Source: an uncultured Desulfovibrio sp.
GTDB lineage: Bacteria; Desulfobacterota; Desulfovibrionia; Desulfovibrionales; Desulfovibrionaceae
Length of the DNA: 8,667 nucleotides
Assembly (NCBI GenBank): GCA_947177085.1
Contig: CAMWTD010000081.1
Coordinates: forward strand, 1 to 8,667
Direction: 5' to 3'
The notes beneath the pieces are model-generated. The model was not told the DNA's origin. It did not search any database and saw only the letters and a program-made list of their open reading frames with translations. Position numbers and translations under genes: made by a program. Positions 1 to 6,813 of the stretch are shown here, piece by piece. Every line of letters begins with the position of its first letter. The first letter of the stretch is position 1.

Positions 1-741
1 GACCACCTGAGCGCATGGGGCGACATCTCGGCGGATACCGGAGGCAGCATCGATTTTTCCGGCGGCAGCGGCAATGACAGCCTCTCCGTGGGCATGGGCG
101 ACCTGTTCTTCCCCAGGAACACTAAGAGCCCTGGCGGAAACAGCATGAACGTGAGCAATGGCGGCAGCGTCACCATCCATGGCGACGATGGCGATGATAG
201 CCTCACAGTGCGCAGCAACATCACCGGAGACAGCGGCGGCCATGTCTCCATTGCCGGCGGCAATGGCAACGACCACATCAGCCTGGGCAATTTCCTCTCC
301 GGGGCCATTCGCATCGACCGTGGGGCCAGCCTCTCTGTCTCCGGCGATGCTGGGGACGACCACATCAGCATCAAAAGTCACGCAGCCGCGCAAAATGGCG
401 GCAGCATCAACATATCCGGCGGAGCGGGCAAGGATTCCATCTCCGCGACCACACCATTTTTTGGCCCGGCCGGCGCGGCCAATGCGCCCATCGGCGCGGA
501 GAGCGCAAAGGGGGAGGAGAGTGACGCCGATGCCGAAGTGCTGGAACAGATCCACGAGCGCCGCAGGCAGGAAGCGGAGTATGTGGAAGAACTGGAAGAA
601 CAGCGCCGGGAGGCAAGGGCGCACATAGACAGGCTGCACAGGGAGCGCGCCGAACATTCCCTCTATGCGAGGGGCCGCAATGGGCGTAACGCGCACCTGG
701 CTGCCATGTTCAGGCAGGCCCGCGAGCTGGGGGCCGCGTAG
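1..741 (+). CDS. RTX-like Gly/Asp-repeat protein with charged helical C-terminus, 5' end missing
   Basis: The reading frame is open from the left edge, so only the last 246 residues are visible and the true start lies outside. Residues 14-148 hold five units of about 25-40 residues. Each has a beta-type segment (for example GGSVTIHG) followed by one nonapeptide of the form G-(G/D)-x-G-(N/D/K)-D-x-(I/L)-(S/T), which matches the calcium-binding RTX consensus GGxGxDxUx. Classical RTX proteins stack these nonapeptides directly, whereas here they are separated. A low-complexity Ala/Gly/Pro linker (about 150-175) leads to an Arg/Glu-rich stretch (about 175-235) that looks like a coiled coil, then a short helical end at residue 246. 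Most RTX exoproteins end in an uncharged type I secretion signal, and this tail does not resemble one. It may be a surface or secreted beta-roll/beta-helix protein; the function is unknown. There is no evident plus-strand terminator immediately after the stop. Confidence 0.75.
   Translation, partial: DHLSAWGDISADTGGSIDFSGGSGNDSLSVGMGDLFFPRNTKSPGGNSMNVSNGGSVTIHGDDGDDSLTVRSNITGDSGGHVSIAGGNGNDHISLGNFLSGAIRIDRGASLSVSGDAGDDHISIKSHAAAQNGGSINISGGAGKDSISATTPFFGPAGAANAPIGAESAKGEESDADAEVLEQIHERRRQEAEYVEELEEQRREARAHIDRLHRERAEHSLYARGRNGRNAHLAAMFRQARELGAA
61..444 (+). repeat. Five RTX-like nonapeptide codings, one per unit
   Basis: Nonapeptides are encoded at 61-87 (GGSGNDSLS), 181-207 (GDDGDDSLT), 256-282 (GGNGNDHIS), 343-369 (GDAGDDHIS) and 418-444 (GGAGKDSIS). 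Their spacing is 40, 25, 29 and 25 residues. The DNA is diverged between units, so this is an old protein-level repeat and not a recent tandem duplication. The last copy has Lys in place of the acidic or Asn residue, which would be expected to weaken calcium binding. Confidence 0.75.
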
Positions 742-774
742 GAGAGCGCCCTTTTCCTCTGTCCGGCGTACATG

Positions 775-799
775 AAAAAGCCGCCCCCGAGGGAGCGGC
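775..799 (-). terminator. Intrinsic terminator of the Sel1-repeat gene
   Basis: Read on the minus strand, GCCGCTCC (799-792), loop CTCG, GGGGCGGC (787-780) form an 8-bp stem with one G-U pair, followed by five T (779-775). It lies 27 bases after the Sel1-protein stop. A second segment, GCCGCCCC at 823-816, could pair perfectly with the same 3' arm, giving an alternative longer-loop hairpin ending at the same T-run. Confidence 0.85.
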
Positions 800-825
800 C
801 CTGAACATCTTTGCCGGGGCGGCCT

Positions 826-1527
826 TTACTGCTGCACGGCTTCCGAGGCGGGCATGGTGTAGTCCGTCACCTTGTTGAAGATGCTGCCCTCGCGCGAGAG
901 GCCCTGGGCCTCGGCCTTGGCGTACCATTCCTGAGCGAGCGCCTGGTCGGCCGTGACGCCGAAGCCGTACTGGTAGCAGGCCCCAAGGAAACGCTCGGCC
1001 TGGGCATAGCCTTGCTGGGCCGACAGGCTGGCCCAGCGGAAGCTCTCCTGCTCGTTCTTGGGCGCGCCGTAGAGGCCCTGGCTGTAATTGAGCGCCAGGT
1101 TGAACTGCGCTTCGGCATTGCCGGATTCGGCCGCGCGCGTCATGAGGTTCATCACCTGCTGCGGGTCCTTGGGGACGCCCGCGCCCACTTCGTAGCAATA
1201 GGCGAGCAGCACCTGCGCCTCGCTGTCATTCTGCTCCGCCGCGAGCTGGAACCACTGGGCGGCCACGCCCAGGTCCTGCCTGACGCCGAGGCCGTTCTCA
1301 TAGCAGCGGCCGAGCATGACCTGGGCCCTGGGGTTTCCGTCGCCCGCCAGAGGCTCGATAAGGCGCAGCGTTTTCTGGTAATTGCCGATATTGTAGGCCG
1401 TCCACGCCTCCTGCAGCGCTCTGTCCGCCGCAGTGGCGGCCGCGGCCCCCGCCGAAGACGCGATGAGCACACACGCGCCGGTGAGCAAAAAAGCGGCGCA
1501 CAGCGCCGACACAAAATGCCGCTTCAT
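826..1527 (-). CDS. Exported Sel1-like repeat (TPR-type) protein
   Basis: A 233-residue protein. The chosen ATG (1527-1525) is preceded by AAGGGG six bases upstream and places a signal peptide exactly at the N-terminus: KRH basic start, hydrophobic core about residues 5-23, small Ala-rich cleavage region about 24-34. Longer in-frame starts would add about 40 Arg/Gly-rich residues before the signal, so they were rejected. LTGAC at 15-19 is a poor lipobox, so a periplasmic soluble protein is likelier than a lipoprotein. Four Sel1-like repeats follow, at about 66-100, 102-136, 137-173 and 174-209, with the pattern AxxxLxxxYxxGxGVxxDxxxAxxWxxxAAxxG. Such helical-pair arrays bind partner proteins or peptidoglycan-associated factors; the specific role cannot be read from sequence. 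The gene is transcribed alone, divergently from perR, and has its own terminator. Confidence 0.9.
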   Translation of the reverse strand: MKRHFVSALCAAFLLTGACVLIASSAGAAAATAADRALQEAWTAYNIGNYQKTLRLIEPLAGDGNPRAQVMLGRCYENGLGVRQDLGVAAQWFQLAAEQNDSEAQVLLAYCYEVGAGVPKDPQQVMNLMTRAAESGNAEAQFNLALNYSQGLYGAPKNEQESFRWASLSAQQGYAQAERFLGACYQYGFGVTADQALAQEWYAKAEAQGLSREGSIFNKVTDYTMPASEAVQQ

Positions 1528-1579
1528 GTCTGTCCCCTTGGTGTTTGCAGTGCGGCCGCGCTTTCCCGCGGCGCTCCAC

Positions 1580-1608
1580 ACCCTACCCCGGCCCCGGCCG
1601 CTTGGCAA
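1580..1608 (-). promoter_or_regulatory. Possible sigma70 promoter for the Sel1-repeat gene
   Basis: On the minus strand TTGCCA (1608-1603, 5 of 6 to the -35 consensus) is followed after 17 bases by TAGGGT (1585-1580, only 3 of 6 to -10). The position, about 53 bases before the start codon, is suitable. The weak -10 box keeps confidence low. Confidence 0.35.
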
Positions 1609-1628
1609 GGCGCGTGGCCGCCCCTCCC

Positions 1629-1658
1629 TTGACAGAGGGCGAACCACTCACGCATAGT
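1629..1658 (+). promoter_or_regulatory. Probable sigma70 promoter of perR-rdl
   Basis: A perfect -35 box TTGACA (1629-1634), an 18-base spacer and CATAGT (1653-1658, 4 of 6). The predicted transcript would begin near 1664-1666, only about 13 bases before the ATG at 1678 and just at the Shine-Dalgarno sequence. A short dyad, CACG (1649-1652) / CGTG (1659-1662), straddles the -10 box and is a possible site for autorepression, although its arms are too short to call an operator with confidence. Confidence 0.55.
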
Positions 1659-1677
1659 CGTGTGCGGAGGAGGCCGG

Positions 1678-2136
1678 ATGCCCGCAGCGCGAACCCGAAT
1701 GACGCGACAGCGCGCCGAGATCCTCGCCGAACTGCGCAAGGCGAAGAACCACCCCACCGCGGAGGAGATCCATGCCCGTGTGCGCCGCGCGCTCCCGAGG
1801 ATCAGCCTTGGCACGGTCTACCGCAACCTCGAGCTGCTGGCCCAGGCCGGAGAAATCCAGCGGCTGGACGGCGGCACGCGCGGACGCCGCTATGACGGCG
1901 ACATGTCGCCCCACCTGCATGTGCGCTGCCTGCGGTGCGGCCGCATCGCCGACGTGTGCGGGGCGGCGCTTGAGCCCGCCCTGGACGGCCTCGCGGCCGA
2001 AGGCTTCGCTATCTTGCGCTCGCGCATCGAGCTCGAGGGCCTGTGCGGCGAGTGCGCGACCGCCATGCCGGGCTCCCCGGCACGTCCTTTAAGAACACCT
2101 GACCTTGAACCTGATTCGGGAGGCCCCCATGAGTGA
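1678..2136 (+). CDS. perR: Fur-family peroxide-responsive repressor PerR
   Basis: A 152-residue Fur-family regulator. The winged-helix DNA-binding part spans about residues 5-75, with the recognition segment SLGTVYRNLELL (43-54). The dimerisation part carries both structural zinc pairs, C84/C87 and C123/C126. The five residues that correspond to the regulatory metal site of Bacillus PerR are all present: H25, D73, H79, H81 and D92 (motif YDGDMSPHLHVRCLRCG). This favours PerR over Fur or Zur; the known PerR mechanism is iron-dependent oxidation of the site histidines by peroxide. ATG 1678 was chosen because AGGAGG/GGAGG lies just upstream and because the in-frame GTG at 1660 overlaps the predicted promoter. 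About 26 residues follow the last Cys, and the stop lies inside the next gene, with an 8-base overlap that implies translational coupling to the rubredoxin-like gene. Confidence 0.88.
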   Translation: MPAARTRMTRQRAEILAELRKAKNHPTAEEIHARVRRALPRISLGTVYRNLELLAQAGEIQRLDGGTRGRRYDGDMSPHLHVRCLRCGRIADVCGAALEPALDGLAAEGFAILRSRIELEGLCGECATAMPGSPARPLRTPDLEPDSGGPHE

Positions 2137-2317
2137 CCCCAGCGAAATGTGGCGCTGCCAGACCGTGAATTGCGGCTATATCTATGACCCGGACAAGGGC
2201 GACCGCCGCCACAAAATCCCCGCCGGAACCAAGTTTGAAGACCTGCCCGACGACTGGCGCTGCCCGGTCTGCGGCGCGGGCAAGAAAGCCTTCCGCCGGC
2301 TGAGCGACGAGGCATAG
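2129..2317 (+). CDS. rdl: Rubredoxin-like protein (Rdl / Rd-2 type, CX4C iron site)
   Basis: A 62-residue cytoplasmic electron carrier with one Fe(Cys)4 centre. The ligands are C10, C15, C45 and C48. The second pair is the normal CPVCG knuckle, but the first is C-QTVN-C, with four residues between the cysteines where ordinary rubredoxins have two. The rest is canonical: GYIYDPDKGD (16-25), IPAGTKFEDLPDDWRCPVCGAGKKAF (30-55). From family knowledge, the CX4C form matches Desulfovibrio Rd-2/Rdl proteins, and rdl sits in the perR-rbr-rdl operon of D. vulgaris. GGGAGG five bases before ATG 2129 fixes the start; an earlier in-frame TTG/CTG-type start would add a non-homologous extension. It overlaps the end of perR by 8 bases and is followed by a hairpin. 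The likely role is electron supply to peroxide- or oxygen-reducing enzymes encoded elsewhere. Confidence 0.92.
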   Translation: MSDPSEMWRCQTVNCGYIYDPDKGDRRHKIPAGTKFEDLPDDWRCPVCGAGKKAFRRLSDEA

Positions 2318-2346
2318 CCCGCTTTTCTTCCCTTTCCCTGTATGGA

Positions 2347-2387
2347 GGCCGCCCCCGGTCGTGCCGGGAGCGGCCCTCATGTATTTT
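2347..2387 (+). terminator. Hairpin terminator at the end of perR-rdl
   Basis: GGCCGC (2347-2352) pairs with GCGGCC (2370-2375); a C-A mismatch (2353/2369) follows, then CCCGG/CCGGG (2354-2358/2364-2368) around a five-base loop TCGTG. The downstream tail is only moderately T-rich (ATTTT near 2383-2387). It lies between two converging operons and may serve both, though no T-run exists on the argJ side. Its arm sequence resembles that of the hairpin at 780-799, which suggests a shared terminator design in this genome. Confidence 0.65.
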
Positions 2388-3575
2388 CTATGAGCGATAG
2401 TCGGCGTTGAGGCTCACATATTCGTGGCCCAGATCCGAGGCCTTGAAGCTGTAGCTGCCCGGGCCCGAACCGAGGATGATGTCCACGTCCACATCCTTGG
2501 CCTTGAGCCTTTCGGCAAGCTCGGCCTCCATTTCCTCGTTGACCGGCTGGCCGTTCCTGAAGCGCTCGATGCCGCAGAGCACCAGGCTCACCTCTTCCGG
2601 CTTGAAGTCGGCCCCGCTGTAGCCCACGGCCGTGACGATGCGGCCCCAGTTGGCGTCGCCGCCGTAGATGGCGGTCTTGACGAGCTGCGAGTGGCCCACG
2701 CTGCGCGCCACGAGCTCGGCCTCCTCGTCATCGGCCGCGCCGCTGACCTTGATGTGGATGACCTTGGAGGCCCCCTCGCCGTCGGCCACCAGCATGTGTG
2801 ACACCGTGTCGAGGATGGCGGTGAGCGCGTCCTCGAGCGCCTTCTCGTCCCCGGCGTTCATGGCCGCCACGCCCGAGGCGCAGTTGGCGAGCCCGAGAAT
2901 GGTGTCATTGGTGGAAGTGTCCCCGTCCACGCTCACCCGGTTGAAGGTGGCGTTCACGGCGCGGCGGAACATGGCCTGCCAGGCCTCGCGCTCCACGCAG
3001 GCGTCGGTGAGCGCCACGCAGAGCATGGTGGCCATGTTGGGGCAGATCATGCCGGCGCCCTTGGCCATGACCGTGAGCCGCACAAGGCCCCCGGTGAGGC
3101 TCACCTCGCGCATGGCGAACTTGGGAAAGGCGTCCGTGGTCATAAAAGCCCGGGTGAAGCCCTCGGCGTCACGGCTGCCCAGGCTTTGCACCAATGCGGG
3201 GAGCGCCTTGCGCCAGTTGTCCATCTTGAGGTGCGCGCCCACCACGCCCGTGGAAACGGGCAGCACCTCGTCCGGCTCAAGGCCCAGGGCCTCGGCGGTG
3301 AGGCGCTGCGTCTCGCGGCAATTGGCAAGGCCCTCGTCCCCGGTGCAGGCATTGGCCTGCCCGGAATTGGCGACAACGGCGCGCACCTCGCGCCCGCTGG
3401 CCAAAATCTCCTGGCAGACGCGCACGGGCGCGGCCCGGAACAGGTTTTTCGTGAACATGGCCGCCAGCACGCAGGGCCGGTCGGACACGATGAGGCCGAG
3501 GTCGTCCCGGCCTGCCTTGCGGAAACAGGCTTCGGCCGCTCCGGCCCGAAAGCCCTTGGGAAGATCGTCGATCAT
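2388..3575 (-). CDS. argJ: ArgJ: glutamate N-acetyltransferase / ornithine acetyltransferase
   Basis: A 395-residue enzyme of arginine biosynthesis that transfers the acetyl group from N-acetylornithine to glutamate (cyclic pathway); some members also use acetyl-CoA. ArgJ is made as a precursor that cleaves itself just before a threonine nucleophile. That site is visible as KGAGMICPNMATML (172-185), with cleavage expected between A182 and T183. The oxyanion-hole motif STGVVG (108-113) and the early VVANSGQANACTG (67-79) are also intact, and the protein ends in the family-typical EYVSLNADYRS. The length is normal. ATG 3575 was chosen because AAGGAG lies five bases before it; a start ten codons earlier has no such site. 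It lies 43 bases downstream of asnS on the same strand, so the two are probably cotranscribed. Which activities it has (mono- or bifunctional) cannot be told from sequence. Confidence 0.95.
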   Translation of the reverse strand: MIDDLPKGFRAGAAEACFRKAGRDDLGLIVSDRPCVLAAMFTKNLFRAAPVRVCQEILASGREVRAVVANSGQANACTGDEGLANCRETQRLTAEALGLEPDEVLPVSTGVVGAHLKMDNWRKALPALVQSLGSRDAEGFTRAFMTTDAFPKFAMREVSLTGGLVRLTVMAKGAGMICPNMATMLCVALTDACVEREAWQAMFRRAVNATFNRVSVDGDTSTNDTILGLANCASGVAAMNAGDEKALEDALTAILDTVSHMLVADGEGASKVIHIKVSGAADDEEAELVARSVGHSQLVKTAIYGGDANWGRIVTAVGYSGADFKPEEVSLVLCGIERFRNGQPVNEEMEAELAERLKAKDVDVDIILGSGPGSYSFKASDLGHEYVSLNADYRS

Positions 3576-3618
3576 GGTCGCTCCTTGGCGCGGGCGCGCT
3601 TCCACTTCTGAGTAGTTG

Positions 3619-4977
3619 CTAGAATTCCAGGCTCCCCGGGGTGCGCGGGAAGGGAATGACGTCGCGGATATTGCTGATCCCGGTCAGGAACATGAGCAGC
3701 CGCTCAAAGCCCATGCCGAAGCCGGCGTGGGGCACGCTGCCATAGCGTCGCAGGTCCAGATACCACCAATAATCCTCCGGCTTCTGGCCGAGCTCGGCCA
3801 TGCGCGCTTCGAGCACATCGAGCCTTTCCTCCCGCTGCGAGCCTCCGATAAGCTCGCCGATGCGCGGGACGAGCATGTCCATGGCGGCCACCGTCTCGCC
3901 GTCGTCGTTTGCCCGCATGTAGAAGGCCTTGATCTCGCGCGGGTAGTCATAGACGATGACCGGGCGCTGGAAATGCGTCTCGGCGAGGTAGCGCTCGTGC
4001 TCGGTCTGGAGATCGATGCCGAAGCTCACCGGGAAGGCGAAGCTTGCGTCGGCCTCCTCCAAAATACGCACGGCCTCGGCATAAGGGATGCGCGCAAAGG
4101 GCTGGCGCAGGATGCCGCGCAGGCGTTCCAGCAGGCCCGGCTCCACGAACTTGTCAAACAGCGCCACATCAGGCTCGCAACGGTCGAGCACATGTTCCAC
4201 CACATGACGGGTGAGACCCTCGCCGAGCTCCATGAGGTCATCAAGGTCCGCAAAGGCCATTTCCGGCTCGATCATCCAAAATTCCGCGGCATGGCGCGGG
4301 GTATTGGAGTTTTCGGCGCGGAAGGTGGGCCCGAAGCTGTAGACGCGCCCGAGCCCCAGGGCCAAGGCCTCGGCCTCGAGCTGGCCCGAGACCGTGAGGC
4401 TCGCCGGGCGCGTGAAGAAATCCTCGCCCGTTTCGCCGGGGCCGAGGGTGGTCACACGGAACATCTCGCCCGCCCCTTCGCAGTCCGAGCCGGTTAGCAC
4501 AGGGGTATGCACCCAGGCGAAGCGCCTGGAACGGAAAAACTCATGCACCGCAAAACCCGCCTCGGAACGGATGCGGAAAGCCGCGCCATATTTGTTGGTG
4601 CGCGCCCGAAGGTGCGCGATGCCGCGCAAAAACTCGTCCGAATGGCGCTTTTTCTGGAGCGGGAAAGTCTCCGGGTCGGCGAGCCCGAAAACCTCCACGC
4701 TTTCCGCCCGCAATTCCCATTTCTGGCCCTTGCCCGGCGATGGCACGAGCGCGCCGCGCAAGCGGAGCGCCGCGCCCGTGGATGCCTCGCCCAGGGCCGC
4801 GTGGGCCGGCGTGCCGTCATCCACGATGCACTGGAGGTTGGCGAGGCAGGAGCCGTCATTGAGCTCCACGAACGAAAAGCCCTTGGCGTCGCGCCGGGTG
4901 CGCACCCAGCCGCAGACGGTGACGGCGTCGGCCGCTTTTTCGGCCCTGAGAACATCGACGATAAGGGTGCGCTCCAT
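3619..4977 (-). CDS. asnS: Asparaginyl-tRNA synthetase (class II)
   Basis: A 452-residue cytoplasmic enzyme that charges tRNA-Asn. The N-terminal OB-fold anticodon-binding domain covers about residues 5-105 (VCGWVRTRRDAKGFSFVELNDGS). The class II catalytic domain has motif 1 around 135-160, motif 2 at about 218-243 (PTFRAENSNTPRHAAEFWMIEPEMAF) and motif 3 at about 418-434 (AGFGMGFERLLMFLTG). The segment YPREIKAFYMR (345-355) and the HAAEFWM variant distinguish AsnRS from AspRS and LysRS. It ends RDVIPFPRTPGSLEF, as expected for a complete AsnRS. The start is supported by GGAGG five bases before ATG 4977. A promoter-like sequence lies 54 to 82 bases upstream, and argJ follows after 43 bases. 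Presence of AsnRS suggests direct charging of tRNA-Asn, although an indirect GatCAB route could coexist elsewhere. Confidence 0.97.
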   Translation of the reverse strand: MERTLIVDVLRAEKAADAVTVCGWVRTRRDAKGFSFVELNDGSCLANLQCIVDDGTPAHAALGEASTGAALRLRGALVPSPGKGQKWELRAESVEVFGLADPETFPLQKKRHSDEFLRGIAHLRARTNKYGAAFRIRSEAGFAVHEFFRSRRFAWVHTPVLTGSDCEGAGEMFRVTTLGPGETGEDFFTRPASLTVSGQLEAEALALGLGRVYSFGPTFRAENSNTPRHAAEFWMIEPEMAFADLDDLMELGEGLTRHVVEHVLDRCEPDVALFDKFVEPGLLERLRGILRQPFARIPYAEAVRILEEADASFAFPVSFGIDLQTEHERYLAETHFQRPVIVYDYPREIKAFYMRANDDGETVAAMDMLVPRIGELIGGSQREERLDVLEARMAELGQKPEDYWWYLDLRRYGSVPHAGFGMGFERLLMFLTGISNIRDVIPFPRTPGSLEF

Positions 4978-5030
4978 GCGATCCTCCGGCGCTAAGGTCC
5001 TTCCGGTTCAGCCCCTGACGGCGAAAAGGC

Positions 5031-5059
5031 AGCATAGCCCTTTCCCGTCCGCGGCTCAA
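5031..5059 (-). promoter_or_regulatory. Probable sigma70 promoter of asnS-argJ
   Basis: On the minus strand TTGAGC (5059-5054, 4 of 6) and TATGCT (5036-5031, 4 of 6) are separated by exactly 17 bases. The expected transcript start near 5024 leaves a leader of about 47 bases before ATG 4977. It lies between the asnS start and the terminator of the preceding operon. Confidence 0.5.
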
Positions 5060-5153
5060 GACGCAGCCGGGCCCCGCCTCCTCGGCCTGCTCGCGAACGC
5101 CGATGCCTTGGCCCATCCCCGCAATCATGACAGCGGGCCTTCAACGCGCACAG

Positions 5154-5175
5154 AAAAGGGGGGCCGAAGCCCCCC
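5154..5175 (-). terminator. UUCG-loop intrinsic terminator of the membrane redox operon
   Basis: On the minus strand GGGGGGC (5175-5169), loop TTCG, GCCCCCC (5164-5158), then TTTT (5157-5154). This is a perfect 7-bp GC stem closed by a stable C(UUCG)G tetraloop, 35 bases after the stop of the iron-sulfur subunit gene. It separates the redox operon from asnS. Confidence 0.93.
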
Positions 5176-5209
5176 TGTCCTTTCTTTCAGCCCTGTTGCG
5201 GAAAGGCAG

Positions 5210-6802
5210 CTATTCGTCGCCTTCCCACTTGATGAAGCCGGGCTGCACGTTGCTCATGGCGTTGACGATGAGCTCCACGAGGCCGCCGTAGGCGAAGCTG
5301 TTCTTGGAGTACAGGTCATTGTGCTCGAGCAGTTCGCGAATCTGGCCCTTGCAGTTGGAGCACGGAGCGCAGATATACTTCTTGGTCTCGGGGCCGAGGC
5401 ATTCCTTGAAAGCCTCGCCGATCTGCCACAGCTTTTTGCGGCCGGAGATGTTGCCGCGCCATTCGTCGATATTGTTGCGGGTCATGATGGCGAAGCCGGA
5501 GCCGCCGCCGCAGCAGTAGTTGTGCACGCCGTGGCAGGGCATTTCGCGGAACTTGGGCGCAATCTTGTGCAGGATGTCGCGCTGGGGCTTGACGATGCCC
5601 ATGAGGCGCACCACGTTGCAGGGGTCGTGCAGGGTCACGGGGAAGTCGTTGCGCGACGGGTCGAGCTTGAGACGCCCGGCGAGGATGATGTCGCGCAGGG
5701 TGACATAGCAGCTTTCGCGCGGCACCTGGTATTCGTAGGGGATGACGCGGTCGGCCAGCACGGTCAGGGCCTTGTTGGCGTGGCCGCATTCGCCCACCAC
5801 CACCTTCTTGACGCCGAGCTCCTTGGCGGCGAGCATGTGGTCGAGCGCGATGCGGGCGAGCTGCGCATCGTCGTAAAAGACGCCGTAGTTCACGCCGTCA
5901 TAGGCCACGGCCTTGCTGGAGAGGGTCCAGGACAGGCCAGCCTCCTGGAAGATGAGCGAGAAGGCGGCGATGTTTTCGGGCCAGGCCATGATCTCGCCGG
6001 CATTGTGCAGCAGCATGATGTCCGCGCCCTTCACGTCGAAGGGGGTGGTGATGCCGACGCCCGTGATCTCCGAATAATCCTCGTCGATGAACTCCACATT
6101 CTCGCGCACGACCTCGGGGGTCATGCCCGTGGAGGAGCCCACCTTGAGCTGGTTCATGGTGCCCTTTTCGTGCAGCTCGCGCGGGTGGATGCCGAGCTCC
6201 TGGCTGAAGAGCTTGCGGATCTCGCGGGCGATGAGGCCGTTATCCACGCCGATGGGGCAGGTCTGCGCGCAGCGGCGGCAGACATTGCAGCGATAGGCGA
6301 GCTCGCCCAGGCGCGCCACGGTCTTCCAGTTCAGGCCGATGTCGCCGTAGCGCCACTTGGCGAAGGGCTCCTTCTTGATATACTGGTGGTAGATGCGGCG
6401 GAAGATCTCCGAGCGGTAGTTGGGCCGGTACATCTCGTTCTTGCCCGACATCTCCCACAGGTGACAGGCCTCGGAGCACGAATTGCACTGGACACAGTTC
6501 TCCATGCTGCTTTCCAGCATGGGCAGGCACGTCCAGTTGTTCTCCTTGGAGAAGAGCTTGCGCATACCCTCGAGGAACTTGTTGACGAGTTCCTCCTCTT
6601 CCTGCGGGTTCTTGGGCTTGGGGATATTGAGCACGCACACGTCGTCGAGGATACAGGCCGTGTTTTCCTTCTGCTCCTCGGTGAAGGGCTTCCAGGGCAT
6701 GGGCTTCACGTCGAGCGCGAGCTCGGGCAGATCCTTGAGGTCAATGCTGACCATCTGCCCTTCAACGGTGGAAACATCTTTCAGGGACAGCTTGTCTTTC
6801 AT
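5210..6802 (-). CDS. DsrK/HmcF/TmcB-like CCG-domain iron-sulfur subunit
   Basis: A 530-residue cytoplasmic-facing subunit related to heterodisulfide reductase HdrD. After an N-terminal extension of about 100 residues come two ferredoxin-type [4Fe-4S] motifs: C103/C106/C109/C113 (CVQCNSCSEAC) and C172/C175/C178/C182 (CNVCRRCAQTCP). The C-terminal half carries an incomplete first CCG-like half (GECGHANKA, C339) and a full CCG motif: C395 (HDPC), C430-C431 (YCCGGG) and CAPC (C478, C481). That motif in HdrB/HdrD binds a special [4Fe-4S] cluster used in thiol/disulfide chemistry. The segment ITGVGITTPFDVKGADIMLLH is typical of the DsrK group. Canonical Desulfovibrio DsrK has a different N-terminus as I recall it, so this looks like a paralogue. 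The start ATG 6802 follows GGGAG by seven bases and lies 11 bases after the stop of the membrane subunit gene. Which named complex it belongs to is unresolved. Confidence 0.9.
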   Translation of the reverse strand: MKDKLSLKDVSTVEGQMVSIDLKDLPELALDVKPMPWKPFTEEQKENTACILDDVCVLNIPKPKNPQEEEELVNKFLEGMRKLFSKENNWTCLPMLESSMENCVQCNSCSEACHLWEMSGKNEMYRPNYRSEIFRRIYHQYIKKEPFAKWRYGDIGLNWKTVARLGELAYRCNVCRRCAQTCPIGVDNGLIAREIRKLFSQELGIHPRELHEKGTMNQLKVGSSTGMTPEVVRENVEFIDEDYSEITGVGITTPFDVKGADIMLLHNAGEIMAWPENIAAFSLIFQEAGLSWTLSSKAVAYDGVNYGVFYDDAQLARIALDHMLAAKELGVKKVVVGECGHANKALTVLADRVIPYEYQVPRESCYVTLRDIILAGRLKLDPSRNDFPVTLHDPCNVVRLMGIVKPQRDILHKIAPKFREMPCHGVHNYCCGGGSGFAIMTRNNIDEWRGNISGRKKLWQIGEAFKECLGPETKKYICAPCSNCKGQIRELLEHNDLYSKNSFAYGGLVELIVNAMSNVQPGFIKWEGDE

Positions 6803-6813
6803 GTGAGGACTCC

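Noticed and set aside
811..1632. A plus-strand frame of 273 codons opposite the Sel1-repeat gene
   Set aside because: Fully antisense to a gene with clear signal peptide, repeats, Shine-Dalgarno and terminator; its protein is Arg/Gly/Leu-rich without recognisable motifs.
4978..5153. A tRNA or small gene between the redox operon and asnS
   Set aside because: No cloverleaf or coding signal is visible; the stretch is explained by the asnS promoter and the upstream terminator.
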